Source: Bacillus sp. DNRA2
GTDB lineage: Bacteria; Bacillota; Bacilli; Bacillales; Cytobacillaceae
NCBI RefSeq assembly: GCF_012843265.1
Contig: NZ_JABAIT010000005.1
Location: 124,001 to 188,000, forward strand
Length of the DNA: 64,000 bases
Direction of reading: 5' to 3'
Part shown: positions 1 through 8,779 of the stretch, piece after piece
Layout of the letters: every line of letters starts with the position of its first letter
Numbering within the stretch: position 1 is the stretch's first letter
Notes under the pieces: generated by a model
The model's database searches: none
What the model was told of the DNA's origin: nothing
What the model saw: only the letters and a program-made list of their open reading frames with translations
Translations under genes and position numbers: made by a program

Positions 1-1526
1 GTGCAAATGGAGCCGGAAAATCTACTTTCTTGAAAATCTTATCTGGAGAAATTGAACCTCAATCAGGCTCAGTATCAATGGGACCTGATGAACGCCTTAC
101 AGTATTAAAACAAAACCATTTTGAATACGAAGAGCATGAAGTGTTAAAAGTTGTCATCATGGGTCACTCAAAACTTTATGAAATCATGCAAGAAAAAGAT
201 GCCATTTATATGAAAGCAGATTTTACCGATGAAGATGGCATGCGCGCAGCTGAACTTGAAGGCGAATTCGCCGAATTAAATGGTTGGGAAGCAGAATCCG
301 AAGCAGCAATCTTACTAAAAGGTCTTGGAATTGAAGAAGATCTTCATTATAAGAAGATGGCTGACTTATCGGGTGGAGAAAAGGTTAAAGTTCTACTTGC
401 CCAAGCATTGTTCGGTAAACCGGATGTATTACTACTGGACGAGCCTACGAACCACCTAGATATCAAGGCAATTCAATGGCTTGAAGAATTTCTGATTAAT
501 TTTGAAAACACTGTCATTGTTGTTTCCCATGACCGTCATTTCTTAAATAAAGTTTGTACCCATATTGCAGATTTGGATTTTGGTAAAATTCAAATCTATG
601 TAGGAAATTACGATTTCTGGTACGAATCTAGCCAGTTAGCAGTAAAAATGGCACAAGATGCCAATAAGAAGAAAGAAGAAAAAATTAAAGAATTACAAGC
701 ATTCATTGCTCGTTTTAGTGCGAATGCTTCAAAATCAAAGCAGGCAACTTCACGTAAAAAATTATTAGATAAAATATCATTAGATGATATCCGCCCTTCC
801 TCACGTAAATATCCATATGTCGGATTTACTACAGAGCGTGAAATCGGAAATGACTTATTACGTGTTGAGTCAATATCAAAAGAGGTTGAAGGCGTTAAAG
901 TTCTTAATGATTTCAATCTCATTATGAATAAAGGTGACAAAATCGCCTTAGTCGGTCCTAATGAACTCGCCAAAACAACTTTATTTAAAATTCTAATGGG
1001 TGAACTTGAGACAGATAGCGGTTCATTTAAATGGGGTGTCACAACCTCTCAGGCTTATTTTCCGAAGGATAACGCAGAATTCTTTGAAAGCTGTGAGCTT
1101 AATCTTGTTGATTGGTTGCGTCAGTTTTCTCCAAAGGATGACAGCGAAAGCTTTCTACGCGGCTTCCTGGGGCGTATGCTATTTTCCGGTGAAGATGTAC
1201 TAAAAAAGGCAAGTGTGTTGTCCGGTGGAGAAAAAGTACGCTGTATGCTTTCAAAAATGATGCTGAGCGGATCTAATGTGCTACTACTAGATGAGCCTAC
1301 TAACCATTTGGATCTTGAATCCATTACAGCCCTAAACAACGGCTTAATTAATTTTAAAGGCTCACTTATCTTCTCTTCACATGACCACCAGTTTATTCAA
1401 ACGATTGCAAATCGCATTATCGAAATTACACCTAATGGCGTAATCGATAAGCAGATGACCTATGATGAGTATCTTGAGGATACAAAGTTGCAAAAACAAA
1501 TAGCTGATATGTATACTGGCGCTTAA
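1..1526 (+). CDS. ykpA: ABC-F family ATPase (YkpA/YbiT type), 5' end missing
   Basis: This is a soluble tandem-ATPase ABC-F protein; the family acts on ribosomes as translation factors or antibiotic-protection proteins. The reading frame is open from the first bases, which encode ANGAGKST, the end of the first Walker A motif, so the true start lies upstream of the window. Visible in order are signature LSGGEK, Walker B LLLDEPTNHLD, the switch motif VSHDRHFL, a Lys-rich interdomain linker, a second ATPase with LSGGEK and LLLDEPTNHLD, and SSHDHQF. The second Walker A reads GPNELAKTT, with Ala in place of the usual Gly before Lys. No transmembrane segment is present. The YkpA assignment is from remembered similarity and is likely but not proven. 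Confidence 0.88.
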   Translation, partial: ANGAGKSTFLKILSGEIEPQSGSVSMGPDERLTVLKQNHFEYEEHEVLKVVIMGHSKLYEIMQEKDAIYMKADFTDEDGMRAAELEGEFAELNGWEAESEAAILLKGLGIEEDLHYKKMADLSGGEKVKVLLAQALFGKPDVLLLDEPTNHLDIKAIQWLEEFLINFENTVIVVSHDRHFLNKVCTHIADLDFGKIQIYVGNYDFWYESSQLAVKMAQDANKKKEEKIKELQAFIARFSANASKSKQATSRKKLLDKISLDDIRPSSRKYPYVGFTTEREIGNDLLRVESISKEVEGVKVLNDFNLIMNKGDKIALVGPNELAKTTLFKILMGELETDSGSFKWGVTTSQAYFPKDNAEFFESCELNLVDWLRQFSPKDDSESFLRGFLGRMLFSGEDVLKKASVLSGGEKVRCMLSKMMLSGSNVLLLDEPTNHLDLESITALNNGLINFKGSLIFSSHDHQFIQTIANRIIEITPNGVIDKQMTYDEYLEDTKLQKQIADMYTGA

Positions 1527-1535
1527 GCTAATTGT

Positions 1536-1563
1536 GGAGGGGATAAAAATCCCCTCCTTATTT
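1536..1563 (+). terminator. Rho-independent terminator of the ABC-F gene
   Basis: A 9-bp perfect stem (GGAGGGGAT / ATCCCCTCC) with a short A-rich loop is followed by TTATTTTT, ten bases after the stop codon. Confidence 0.85.
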
Positions 1564-1597
1564 TTCTCATTTTTTATACTACTCCTACCCTTGATCA

Positions 1598-1732
1598 TTA
1601 TGACTTCTTTTGTTTTTTGCGAGAAGAATTTGCCTGACGTGAACCCGTTTCCGTCGTAGTGGTCCCTTGTCCTTCCACCTGTGAAGAATTTAACCCAATC
1701 GTTGATGGATCTTTTTTTCGTATATTACTCAT
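1598..1732 (-). CDS. YuzL-like small basic protein
   Basis: A 44-residue protein starting MSNIRKKDPS and ending in the basic stretch SSRKKQKKS. It resembles the small Bacillus YuzL family, whose function is unknown. I chose the ATG at 1732 because GGGAGGTGTAAGG lies directly upstream; a longer frame to 1798 has no ribosome-binding site. It is Ser/Thr/Gln-rich, has no membrane segment and is probably disordered. It converges on the ABC-F gene and diverges from ykuS. The family assignment is from memory. Confidence 0.6.
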   Translation of the reverse strand: MSNIRKKDPSTIGLNSSQVEGQGTTTTETGSRQANSSRKKQKKS

Positions 1733-1840
1733 CCTTACACCTCCCAACATGTCTTGTTCACGGATTATTTTCTCCAAATGATTCAAGAATATTTTCACGA
1801 CATGGTGGAAAGCTTACATGTGTGAAGGAGGTGTTTTTCT

Positions 1841-2083
1841 TTGGCCAAAATAGGTGTAGAGCAATCTTTAACTGATGTTCAACAAGCACTTCGTGAAAAA
1901 GGATACGATATTGTTGAATTAAAGCAAGAACAAGATGCAAAAGGCTGTGATTGTTGTGTGATTACGGGCTTGGATTCAAATGTTATGGGTATGAATAACA
2001 CAATTACAAGCGCTTCTGTAATTGAGGCAAACGGCCTGTCAGCTGATGAGATTTGCCAACAGGTCGAACGACGAATCCAATAA
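1841..2083 (+). CDS. ykuS: YkuS-like UPF0180 family protein
   Basis: An 80-residue protein beginning [10 protein letters not shown] with a central Cys cluster (CDCC) and the conserved stretch [11 protein letters not shown]. This matches the Bacillus YkuS / UPF0180 family, a small cytosolic family without an assigned reaction. The start is TTG at 1841, seven bases after a strong AGGAGGTG site; no ATG is placed better. The gene is monocistronic, with its own terminator downstream. The paired cysteines could bind metal, but that is inference. Confidence 0.8.
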   Translation: MAKIGVEQSLTDVQQALREKGYDIVELKQEQDAKGCDCCVITGLDSNVMGMNNTITSASVIEANGLSADEICQQVERRIQ

Positions 2084-2094
2084 TATAACCCTTT

Positions 2095-2124
2095 AAAAGA
2101 CTAAAGTAATCTTTAGTCTTTTTT
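2095..2124 (+). terminator. Terminator after ykuS
   Basis: Inverted repeat AAAAGACTAAAG / CTTTAGTCTTTT with a four-base loop, running into a T tract. Confidence 0.8.
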
Positions 2125-2251
2125 GATTGGTTTAATGGCAATATGTATTGAAATTAAATTGTTTCTATTAATTGAAATCACTGTTTATTCCCTGCTTAAT
2201 TCGGTATAATGCAACTATGTTTTAAACACAGTGATTATTGAAAGGAAAAAT

Positions 2252-2905
2252 ATGAGTGAACAGTTTTGGATTCCAGTTAAGCTTTCTTTAGAAATTTCTA
2301 CAGTCGCCGTAATCTTCTCGCTCCTTTTTGGTATTTTAATTGCATATTGGATGACGAAGTCTACTTTCCGCGGAAAAACAATCATCGAAACTGTGCTCCT
2401 CTTGCCACTTGTACTTCCCCCCACCGTCGTAGGTTTTTTATTAATAATGATATTCGGCGCCCAAAGTCCTGTTGGCAAATGGATAGAAAAAATCCTTCAA
2501 CATTCGATCATGTTCACCTGGTGGGCGGCACTTATTGCTGCAATTGTTGTCTCCTTTCCGCTTATGTATCAGTCACTAAAAACAGGCTTTCAGGCTGTAG
2601 ACAGTGATATTGAGGCTGCTGCGCGGATAGATGGGGCAAGTAATTGGATGGTTTTTTTATTCATCACGTTACCATTATCGATAAAATCGATCATTTCTGG
2701 GATGATTTTGGCGTTTGCACGCGCCTTGGGTGAATTTGGTGCCACCTTCATGTTTGCAGGCAACATCCCAGGTAAAACACAAACGATACCAATCGCTGTC
2801 TATATCGCACTTGATTCTGGAAATATGGAGTTAGCTTGGTTGTTTGTAACGATGATGGTATTGATATCATTCATCATGCTGCTCATGACAAACATCATAA
2901 AATAA
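2252..2905 (+). CDS. modB: Molybdate ABC transporter permease ModB
   Basis: Integral membrane permease of a molybdate-type ABC importer, about 217 residues with roughly five hydrophobic helices. The cytoplasmic EAA loop that contacts the ATPase is visible as EAAARIDGASNW followed by LPLS about a dozen residues on. The stretch LPPTVVGFLLI is characteristic of ModB. The ATG at 2252 has GAAAGGAA upstream; the in-frame GTG at 2231 has no ribosome-binding site. A TATAAT at about 2204 could be the -10 box. A binding protein (modA) and an ATPase (modC) normally lie next to modB, but none is present here. Tungstate transport is an alternative. Confidence 0.85.
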   Translation: MSEQFWIPVKLSLEISTVAVIFSLLFGILIAYWMTKSTFRGKTIIETVLLLPLVLPPTVVGFLLIMIFGAQSPVGKWIEKILQHSIMFTWWAALIAAIVVSFPLMYQSLKTGFQAVDSDIEAAARIDGASNWMVFLFITLPLSIKSIISGMILAFARALGEFGATFMFAGNIPGKTQTIPIAVYIALDSGNMELAWLFVTMMVLISFIMLLMTNIIK

Positions 2906-2906
2906 C

Positions 2907-2956
2907 AAAGGATGATGTACTTTGGTAATTAACCGAAAAACATCATCCTTTTTATT
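2907..2956. terminator. Bidirectional terminator between modB and the carboxypeptidase gene
   Basis: A 12-bp stem (AAAGGATGATGT / ACATCATCCTTT) is flanked by A and T tracts. It sits between two convergent genes and can serve both. Confidence 0.8.
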
Positions 2957-4115
2957 ACATTTTCTGTTTTTTCATCACACTAATCGTTGCACCCGCAGCA
3001 AGGACAACAACTATCCCAAAAAAAGCGCTCATGCTAGTAATCGGAACTTTTTTCGGAGATTCATCTGCAACTGGCTCATCTATTAGCTGTTTTTTAACTT
3101 GATCCAATTGAATTTCCTGAAATGTCTGTTTTTCCGGTGACTGAATCTTTAAGACTCCTTGTTCTGACACTTCAAAAGTGGCTCCAGCTAATGGCTCAGT
3201 AATTAAAGTAGGCTTTGATAGCTTAAAAACCTTATCTTGAACCTGATACGTATTTGTATCTTGTAATTGTGTTAATTTAAAATTTTGAAAGCCATAATCA
3301 AACAAATCTTTTGTGTCACTATATATATCACGTTTAAAATCAGCTTTTAAAAGAATGGCGATTAATTTCATATCGCCATTTTCTGCAGTTGTAGCAAGCG
3401 TCTGTTTGGATTCGTTTACAAATCCAGTTTTGCCACCTGTTACCCCCGGATAGGGAACCTCACCTTTTAACATTTGGTGATGCGTAATTAATGTTGTATC
3501 CCAAGTTTGGCCGTCCCAAGCTAACTCCTTTGTCCCGAATATTTCCTTGAAAGTTGCATTTTTTTGTGCATATGCAGTGATTTTGGCTAAATCCTCTGCA
3601 GTTGTAAAATGGTCAGCCTCAAAAAGTCCACTTGGATTTGTCAAATGCGTATTTGAAATGCCTACTTTTTCCTTTAAGTATTTGTTTATTTCTTTTGAAA
3701 AAGTTTCAACATCTCCGTTTAAGTATTCGGCAATTGCAACGGCAGCATCATTTCCAGAGTTAATCAACATACCTTGAAGCAGATGGTGTAATGTGACTGT
3801 TTCACCTGGTTCTAAATAGACTTTGGTTCCTTCAGTATTTACTGCATTTTCACTCACAACAATTGAATCCGCTAAATTGCCTGTTTCTATTGCGTAAATT
3901 GCTGTTGCAATTTTCGTTAAGCTCGCAGGATACATTCGTTCCTGAGAATTTTTACTGTACAAGATAGCACCTGTTTGCGAATCCAATAAAACTGCCGCTT
4001 CACTTTTTATTTGTAATGTAGTCCCTCCTATTTCAGCTGAGACGGTTACTGATGAAAAAAGTACAACAAAAATCATACAAAACAAGATCAATAATTTTTT
4101 CACTTTATTACACAA
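2955..4115 (-). CDS. D-alanyl-D-alanine carboxypeptidase (penicillin-binding protein, S11 family)
   Basis: Low-molecular-weight penicillin-binding protein that removes the terminal D-Ala from peptidoglycan stem peptides outside the cell membrane. Residues 1-28 form a signal peptide ending VSA. The catalytic triad motifs are present: SLTK (SxxK), SGN (SxN) and KTG in the stretch VTGGKTGF. A C-terminal beta-rich domain is followed by a membrane anchor (FFGIVVVLAAGATISVM) and a basic tail, typical of the DacA/DacF class. Length (386) is normal. The gene is monocistronic. Which paralogue (dacA, dacB or dacF) it is cannot be settled from sequence alone. Confidence 0.9.
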   Translation of the reverse strand: MCNKVKKLLILFCMIFVVLFSSVTVSAEIGGTTLQIKSEAAVLLDSQTGAILYSKNSQERMYPASLTKIATAIYAIETGNLADSIVVSENAVNTEGTKVYLEPGETVTLHHLLQGMLINSGNDAAVAIAEYLNGDVETFSKEINKYLKEKVGISNTHLTNPSGLFEADHFTTAEDLAKITAYAQKNATFKEIFGTKELAWDGQTWDTTLITHHQMLKGEVPYPGVTGGKTGFVNESKQTLATTAENGDMKLIAILLKADFKRDIYSDTKDLFDYGFQNFKLTQLQDTNTYQVQDKVFKLSKPTLITEPLAGATFEVSEQGVLKIQSPEKQTFQEIQLDQVKKQLIDEPVADESPKKVPITSMSAFFGIVVVLAAGATISVMKKQKM

Positions 4116-4392
4116 CTTTCTATATTAATATTACAATAATTACCATTAAGCCATTAGAAATACTGATACAGAAAAATATTTATAAGATAATGACCTTCGT
4201 TTTTCACTATCCCCTTAAGCAGAATATCAGTTCAATCAACAACGAATTATATCATTAAAAAGAATCTAAAAATATTAATATTTTATTACAATCATGTTTG
4301 TGTTGTTTATTTTAATTGTTTTTAAAATACGGACAAGTTTTTACCTATACCATGCATATATTGGGAGTAGACAACCATAAGGGGGAGTGTAC

Positions 4393-4842
4393 TTGCATTT
4401 CTTCATATTAAAAAGAAGAACGTTAGCCATTTTCTTCATTCTTTTCTGCTCGTTATTTGTTACAACCATTTGGCTTTTTACAAATACAGAAAAAGATATT
4501 CCAACAATTAATCCAACTGGAAAAACTAGAGAAATTCATATTGTCACAGGTGAATTCAAAGCGAAGACCATTGATGGAAAGGAAATCGAGGCCTACAGAT
4601 GGGATCCAGGTACAATCTTTATCAAACAAGGAGAAAAAGTCGAATTAAAGGTGTTAGGTATTAACGGCCGTAGTCATCCATTTATAATTGAAGGAACTAA
4701 GATTAAAGGTACGATAATTCAAAATGAAGAAACTGTTATTCCACTTCAATTTTCAAAAGAAGGCATTTATCGGATGATTTGTCTAACTCATCCTGATAAG
4801 GAGCATAATGGCCCCATGATTGCCTATATTATTGTGGATTAG
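4393..4842 (+). CDS. Membrane-anchored cupredoxin-domain protein
   Basis: About 149 residues: one N-terminal membrane helix (after FFILKRR) and an extracytoplasmic beta-rich domain. The copper-site pattern of cupredoxins is visible: a His in GRSHPF, then CLTHPDKEHNGPM supplying Cys, His and Met. It probably handles copper or transfers electrons at the outer membrane face. The start is taken as TTG at 4393, about six bases after AAGGGGGAG; the GTG at 4387 overlaps that site. It is monocistronic with a good terminator. Its partner protein cannot be inferred from its neighbours. Confidence 0.72.
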   Translation: MHFFILKRRTLAIFFILFCSLFVTTIWLFTNTEKDIPTINPTGKTREIHIVTGEFKAKTIDGKEIEAYRWDPGTIFIKQGEKVELKVLGINGRSHPFIIEGTKIKGTIIQNEETVIPLQFSKEGIYRMICLTHPDKEHNGPMIAYIIVD

Positions 4843-4851
4843 CAACTTTGA

Positions 4852-4879
4852 AACAGTGGGTGCTCCCACTGTTTTTTTT
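4852..4879 (+). terminator. Terminator after the cupredoxin gene
   Basis: Stem ACAGTGGG / CCCACTGT with a TGCT loop and a run of eight T. Confidence 0.85.
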
Positions 4880-4931
4880 GTGCAACCTATTACGATTAGA
4901 AATTTCCAGACCAATTTTTAAGGAAATAGGA

Positions 4932-4986
4932 GATTATATTAACATGTTTGACTTCATAATAATCGTTATATTAATATAATCTTTTT
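4932..4986. repeat. AT-rich inverted repeat upstream of pflB
   Basis: GATTATATTAA (4932-4942) is matched by its exact complement TTAATATAATC (4971-4981), followed by TTTTT. The second arm is part of a local palindrome. It may be a weak terminator or a protein-binding site; nothing decides between them. Confidence 0.4.
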
Positions 4987-5136
4987 GTATAACAGTTGAA
5001 ACACGACGAAAACAATTATAGTACAGATTGTATTTTCAACTGGAAACCAAATGTATTTCACGATATTGTCAAAAAGCCACAAACCGTTGGTATATAAGCA
5101 TTTAAAGGGTTTTCAAAGCCAAAACATCTCAATGGG

Positions 5137-5186
5137 TGTGATTTTACTCACATGCAATCTGTATTACAAATTATATGATGAATTCA
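5137..5186 (+). promoter_or_regulatory. Fnr-activated promoter of pflBA
   Basis: TGTGATTTTACTCACA (5137-5152) is a perfect TGTGA-N6-TCACA box, the consensus for Bacillus Fnr. A TATGAT -10 box lies at 5174-5179, which predicts a transcription start near 5186. That puts the box centre at -41.5, the standard class II activator position. There is no good -35 hexamer, as expected for an activator-dependent promoter. The rest of 4880-5230 holds no gene. Confidence 0.75.
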
Positions 5187-5230
5187 TCAAAACTGTTACA
5201 TTAATTTCAACCAAACGAGGTGCTCAGTAA

Positions 5231-7486
5231 ATGGAACAAACCAAAACAGCTACTCAGCAAAAAGAACACTGGAAAAATTTTAATAAGGGTCCATGGATGA
5301 AAGAAGTAAATGTTCGTGATTTTATTCTAAAAAACTTCAAACCATACCAAGGCGATGAGTCTTTCTTAGCTGGTCCAACAGAGGCAACAACTAAGCTATG
5401 GGATCAAGTAATGGATTTAACAATGCAAGAGCGTGAAAATGGCGGCGTTTTAGACATGGACACTGATATTGTTTCAACGATTACTTCACATGGCCCTGGC
5501 TATTTAAACAAAGATCTTGAAAAAGTAGTTGGTGTCCAAACCGATAAACCTTTCAAACGGTCTATGCAACCATTTGGTGGTATCCGTATGGCTGCACAAG
5601 CTTGTGAATCTTATGGTTACGAACTAAATAAAGAAGTAGAAAAAGTTTTCACAGATTACCGTAAAACTCATAATGCTGGTGTATTTGATGCTTATACTGA
5701 TGAAATGAAAATGGCACGTAAATCTGCAATCATCACTGGTCTACCAGATGCTTATGGCCGCGGTCGAATCATCGGTGACTACCGTCGTGTTGCATTATAC
5801 GGAATTGACTTCTTGATCCAAGAAAAGAAAAAAGATTTAAAATCTACTTCAATGGTTATGACTGAAGATGTCATTCGTCTACGTGAAGAAATTTCTGAAC
5901 AAATTCGCGCTTTAGGTGAATTAAAACAATTGGGAGCAAAATATGGCTTTGACCTTTCTGTTCCTGCTAAAAATACAGTAGAAGCATTCCAATGGCTATA
6001 CCTTTCATATTTAGCAGCAATTAAGGAGCAAAACGGTGCAGCGATGAGCCTTGGTCGCGTATCAACCTTCTTAGATATTTACATTGAAAGAGATTTAGCA
6101 GAAGGTGTATTAACTGAAGCAGAAGTACAAGAAATCGTTGACCACTTTATCATGAAGCTTCGTCTTGTAAAATTTGCAAGAACACCAGATTACAATGACT
6201 TATTCAGCGGAGACCCTACTTGGGTTACGGAATCAATCGGGGGTATGGCTTTAGACGGCCGTCCATTAGTAACAAAGAACTCATTCCGTTTCTTACATTC
6301 ATTAGATAACTTAGGACCAGCTCCAGAGCCAAACTTAACCGTTCTTTGGTCTTCAAAGCTTCCTGAGAACTTCAGAAAATATTGTGCAAATATGTCAATT
6401 AAAACAAGCTCAATCCAATATGAAAACGATGATATCATGAGCCCTGAATACGGCGATGATTACGGAATTGCTTGTTGCGTATCAGCGATGGAGATTGGTA
6501 AGCAAATGCAGTTCTTCGGCGCTCGCGCTAACTTAGCTAAAGCCCTTCTTTATGCGATTAACGGTGGTATGGATGAAAAGCTAAAAATTCAAGTTTCACC
6601 AAAATATCAACCAATTACATCAGAATACCTTGATTACAATGAAGTAATGGAACGTTTTGACATCGTAATGGAATGGTTAGCAGGACTTTACATCAATACA
6701 CTTAACGTAATTCATTATATGCATGACAAATATAGCTATGAGCGCATTGAAATGGCGCTTCACGACACGAAAATTCTTCGTACTATGGCAACTGGTATTG
6801 CTGGCCTAAGTGTTGTAGCCGATTCATTAAGCGCAATCAAACATGCTAAAGTAAAAGTAATTCGTGACGAAAATGGAATTGCAGTTGATTTCGAAACAGA
6901 AGGCGATTTCCCTAAATACGGAAATAACGATGACGCAGTTGACAGCATTGCAGTAGAGATTGTTGAGACCTTTATGAAGAAGTTACGTAAGCATCCTACT
7001 TACCGTGATTCAATGCATACTTTATCAATCTTAACGATTACTTCTAACGTAGTATACGGTAAGAAAACGGGTAACACACCAGACGGACGTCGTGCTGGCG
7101 AACCATTCGCACCAGGAGCAAACCCTATGCACGGCCGTGATACAAAAGGAACGCTTGCTTCCCTTACTTCTGTTGCAAAAATTCCTTACAACTTTGCTTT
7201 AGACGGAATTTCTAATACTTTCTCTATCGTACCAAAAGCTCTTGGTAAAGAAGATGGCGAACGTGTAAACAACCTAGTTTCCATTTTAGATGGATATACA
7301 CAAAAACATGGTCATCACTTAAATGTTAACGTATTTAACCGTGAAACATTAATCGATGCAATGGAGCATCCAGAATTATATCCACAGTTAACCATTCGTG
7401 TATCTGGTTATGCTGTAAACTTCATTAAATTAACAAAAGAACAACAATTAGACGTTATTAACAGAACGTTCCACGAAACAATGTAG
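5231..7486 (+). CDS. pflB: Formate acetyltransferase (pyruvate formate-lyase)
   Basis: Glycyl-radical enzyme converting pyruvate and CoA to acetyl-CoA and formate during anaerobic growth, in the cytosol. The 751 residues match the usual PflB length. The catalytic cysteine pair is C415-C416 in GIACCVSAM. The glycyl-radical residue is G726 in RVSGYAVNF near the C terminus. The ATG follows ACGAGGTG. It forms a unit with the activating-enzyme gene 81 bases downstream, separated by a hairpin that probably lowers pflA expression. The upstream Fnr box indicates oxygen-controlled expression. Confidence 0.98.
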   Translation: MEQTKTATQQKEHWKNFNKGPWMKEVNVRDFILKNFKPYQGDESFLAGPTEATTKLWDQVMDLTMQERENGGVLDMDTDIVSTITSHGPGYLNKDLEKVVGVQTDKPFKRSMQPFGGIRMAAQACESYGYELNKEVEKVFTDYRKTHNAGVFDAYTDEMKMARKSAIITGLPDAYGRGRIIGDYRRVALYGIDFLIQEKKKDLKSTSMVMTEDVIRLREEISEQIRALGELKQLGAKYGFDLSVPAKNTVEAFQWLYLSYLAAIKEQNGAAMSLGRVSTFLDIYIERDLAEGVLTEAEVQEIVDHFIMKLRLVKFARTPDYNDLFSGDPTWVTESIGGMALDGRPLVTKNSFRFLHSLDNLGPAPEPNLTVLWSSKLPENFRKYCANMSIKTSSIQYENDDIMSPEYGDDYGIACCVSAMEIGKQMQFFGARANLAKALLYAINGGMDEKLKIQVSPKYQPITSEYLDYNEVMERFDIVMEWLAGLYINTLNVIHYMHDKYSYERIEMALHDTKILRTMATGIAGLSVVADSLSAIKHAKVKVIRDENGIAVDFETEGDFPKYGNNDDAVDSIAVEIVETFMKKLRKHPTYRDSMHTLSILTITSNVVYGKKTGNTPDGRRAGEPFAPGANPMHGRDTKGTLASLTSVAKIPYNFALDGISNTFSIVPKALGKEDGERVNNLVSILDGYTQKHGHHLNVNVFNRETLIDAMEHPELYPQLTIRVSGYAVNFIKLTKEQQLDVINRTFHETM

Positions 7487-7509
7487 TAAATATAAGCAAA
7501 CTAAGAATG

Positions 7510-7547
7510 GAACCTTCCCTTCCCTCTGAAGCGGAAGGTTCGTTTTT
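7510..7547 (+). terminator. Hairpin between pflB and pflA (probable partial terminator)
   Basis: GAACCTTCC pairs with GGAAGGTTC around a 14-base loop, followed by GTTTTT. No separate promoter is obvious before pflA, so read-through is expected. Confidence 0.65.
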
Positions 7548-7567
7548 AACTGAAGGGAGAGCTCATT

Positions 7568-8308
7568 ATGCTCGGAAACATTCATTCAATTGAAACATTT
7601 GGTACTGTCGATGGCCCAGGAATTCGATATGTAATTTTTACGCAAGGCTGTCTCTTGCGTTGTCAATTTTGCCATAATGCGGATACATGGGAAATAGGTA
7701 CTGGTAAGCAAATGTCTGTTTCTGAAATCATGAATGATCTACGCTCCTATTTACCGTTTATACAAGCTTCAGGTGGAGGAATTACTGTAAGTGGCGGTGA
7801 ACCACTTTTGCAGATACCATTCCTTCTCGAGTTATTTAAAGCGTGTAAACAGCAAGGAATTCACACAACGATTGATTCGTCAGGCGGATGCTATTCTACT
7901 TCCCCGCAATTCCAGGAACAATTAAAGGAATTAATGAGCTACACTGATTTAATCTTACTGGATTTAAAGCACATTAATCGTAAGAAACATATTAAATTAA
8001 CTGGTATGGCGAATGATCACATCTTGGAGTTTGCTAAGTTTCTATCTCAACATCAAATTCCGGTTTGGATCCGCCACGTATTAGTACCTGGAGTAACTGA
8101 CGATGTTGAGGATTTAAGGCAAATGGGCGAGTTTATTGCAACCTTAAAAAATGTAGCTAAGGTAGAAATCCTGCCTTATCACAAACTCGGTGTTTATAAG
8201 TGGGAGGCACTTGGTTTGGAATATCCGCTTAAGGACGTAGAACCACCTAGTGACGAAAAAGTATCAGAAGCTTATCAATTACTCACTGAGCAAATGGTAA
8301 AAATCTAA
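7568..8308 (+). CDS. pflA: Pyruvate formate-lyase activating enzyme (radical SAM)
   Basis: Radical S-adenosylmethionine enzyme that puts the glycyl radical on PflB. The [4Fe-4S] cysteines are C28, C32 and C35 in GCLLRCQFCHN, the CxxxCxxC pattern. The Gly-rich SAM-binding stretch GGGITVSGGEPLLQ follows. The length of 246 residues is typical. The ribosome-binding site is AAGGGAGAG before ATG at 7568. It is the second gene of the pfl unit. Confidence 0.97.
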   Translation: MLGNIHSIETFGTVDGPGIRYVIFTQGCLLRCQFCHNADTWEIGTGKQMSVSEIMNDLRSYLPFIQASGGGITVSGGEPLLQIPFLLELFKACKQQGIHTTIDSSGGCYSTSPQFQEQLKELMSYTDLILLDLKHINRKKHIKLTGMANDHILEFAKFLSQHQIPVWIRHVLVPGVTDDVEDLRQMGEFIATLKNVAKVEILPYHKLGVYKWEALGLEYPLKDVEPPSDEKVSEAYQLLTEQMVKI

Positions 8309-8320
8309 ACTTTTTTACAG

Positions 8321-8350
8321 TGCTTCTTCTATCGAGGAAGCATTTTTTTT
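8321..8350 (+). terminator. Terminator after pflA
   Basis: TGCTTC / GAAGCA stem followed by eight T. Confidence 0.75.
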
Positions 8351-8402
8351 GAAACTTTTTCTTCGTTTATTCGTATTACAGTTGGCTTCCTTCAATTTAC
8401 CA

Positions 8403-8431
8403 TTGCTCTTCTGTCTGTAATTCTATATACT
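8403..8431 (+). promoter_or_regulatory. Probable SigA promoter of the mifM-like/yidC2 unit
   Basis: TTGCTC (8403-8408), a 17-base spacer and TATACT (8426-8431), ending 31 bases before the leader-peptide start codon. Confidence 0.55.
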
Positions 8432-8462
8432 CAATACATTCGTAGTAAAGAAGGTGAGAATA

Positions 8463-8753
8463 ATGCTTGAATATCTGTTGGATTTTACCAATACGTACGC
8501 TCTATATTCAATTTATGTCGGGCTTGTTCTTGGCCTTTTATTAAAATTGTGGTTTGATTGGTCTGTTAAGGAAACATCCATCGATTTACTCGCTAGAAAA
8601 ATACAGGTAAAGTTAACTACTCATGATATCATGATCCAAAGAAAAAGCCGTGTTTTACCGAATCGGCTGTTAATTTGGATGATAAAATATATTCGTAATA
8701 AAACCGGAACTGGTGATGATTCGGAAGCAACACTGATTTCCTTCCAAAGCTAG
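8463..8753 (+). CDS. mifM: MifM-like translation-arrest sensor peptide upstream of yidC2
   Basis: A 96-residue protein with one N-terminal membrane helix (about residues 9-31) and a C-terminal segment RLLIWMIKYIRNKTGTGDDSE at residues 68-88. In Bacillus subtilis, MifM is a roughly 95-residue single-helix nascent-chain sensor encoded directly before yidC2. It stalls ribosomes through an Arg/Trp segment followed by an acidic cluster. Counted from R68, W72, K75 and R78 and then the acids D85, D86 and E88 fall at the same spacing that I recall for B. subtilis. ATG at 8463 is preferred over GTG 8454 because AAGGTGAG precedes it. The assignment rests on position, topology and remembered motif spacing. 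Confidence 0.78.
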   Translation: MLEYLLDFTNTYALYSIYVGLVLGLLLKLWFDWSVKETSIDLLARKIQVKLTTHDIMIQRKSRVLPNRLLIWMIKYIRNKTGTGDDSEATLISFQS

Positions 8754-8779
8754 AAATTAATATTTTTTAGGAGGAAATC
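8735..8779 (+). promoter_or_regulatory. Hairpin hiding the yidC2 ribosome-binding site
   Basis: GATTTCCTTC (8735-8744), inside the last codons of the leader gene, pairs with GAGGAAATC and the adjacent G (8770-8779). This gives ten consecutive pairs, one of them G-U. The second arm contains the GGAGG site of yidC2 and stops at its ATG. A ribosome stalled at codons 85-88 (8715-8726) would reach into the first arm and free the site. Confidence 0.8.

Noticed and set aside
4843-5230. CcpA (cre) or Rex site before pflB
   Set aside because: TGAAACACGACG-type stretches do not fit the cre consensus, and no TTGTGA-N6-TCACAA Rex palindrome was seen; only the Fnr box is convincing.
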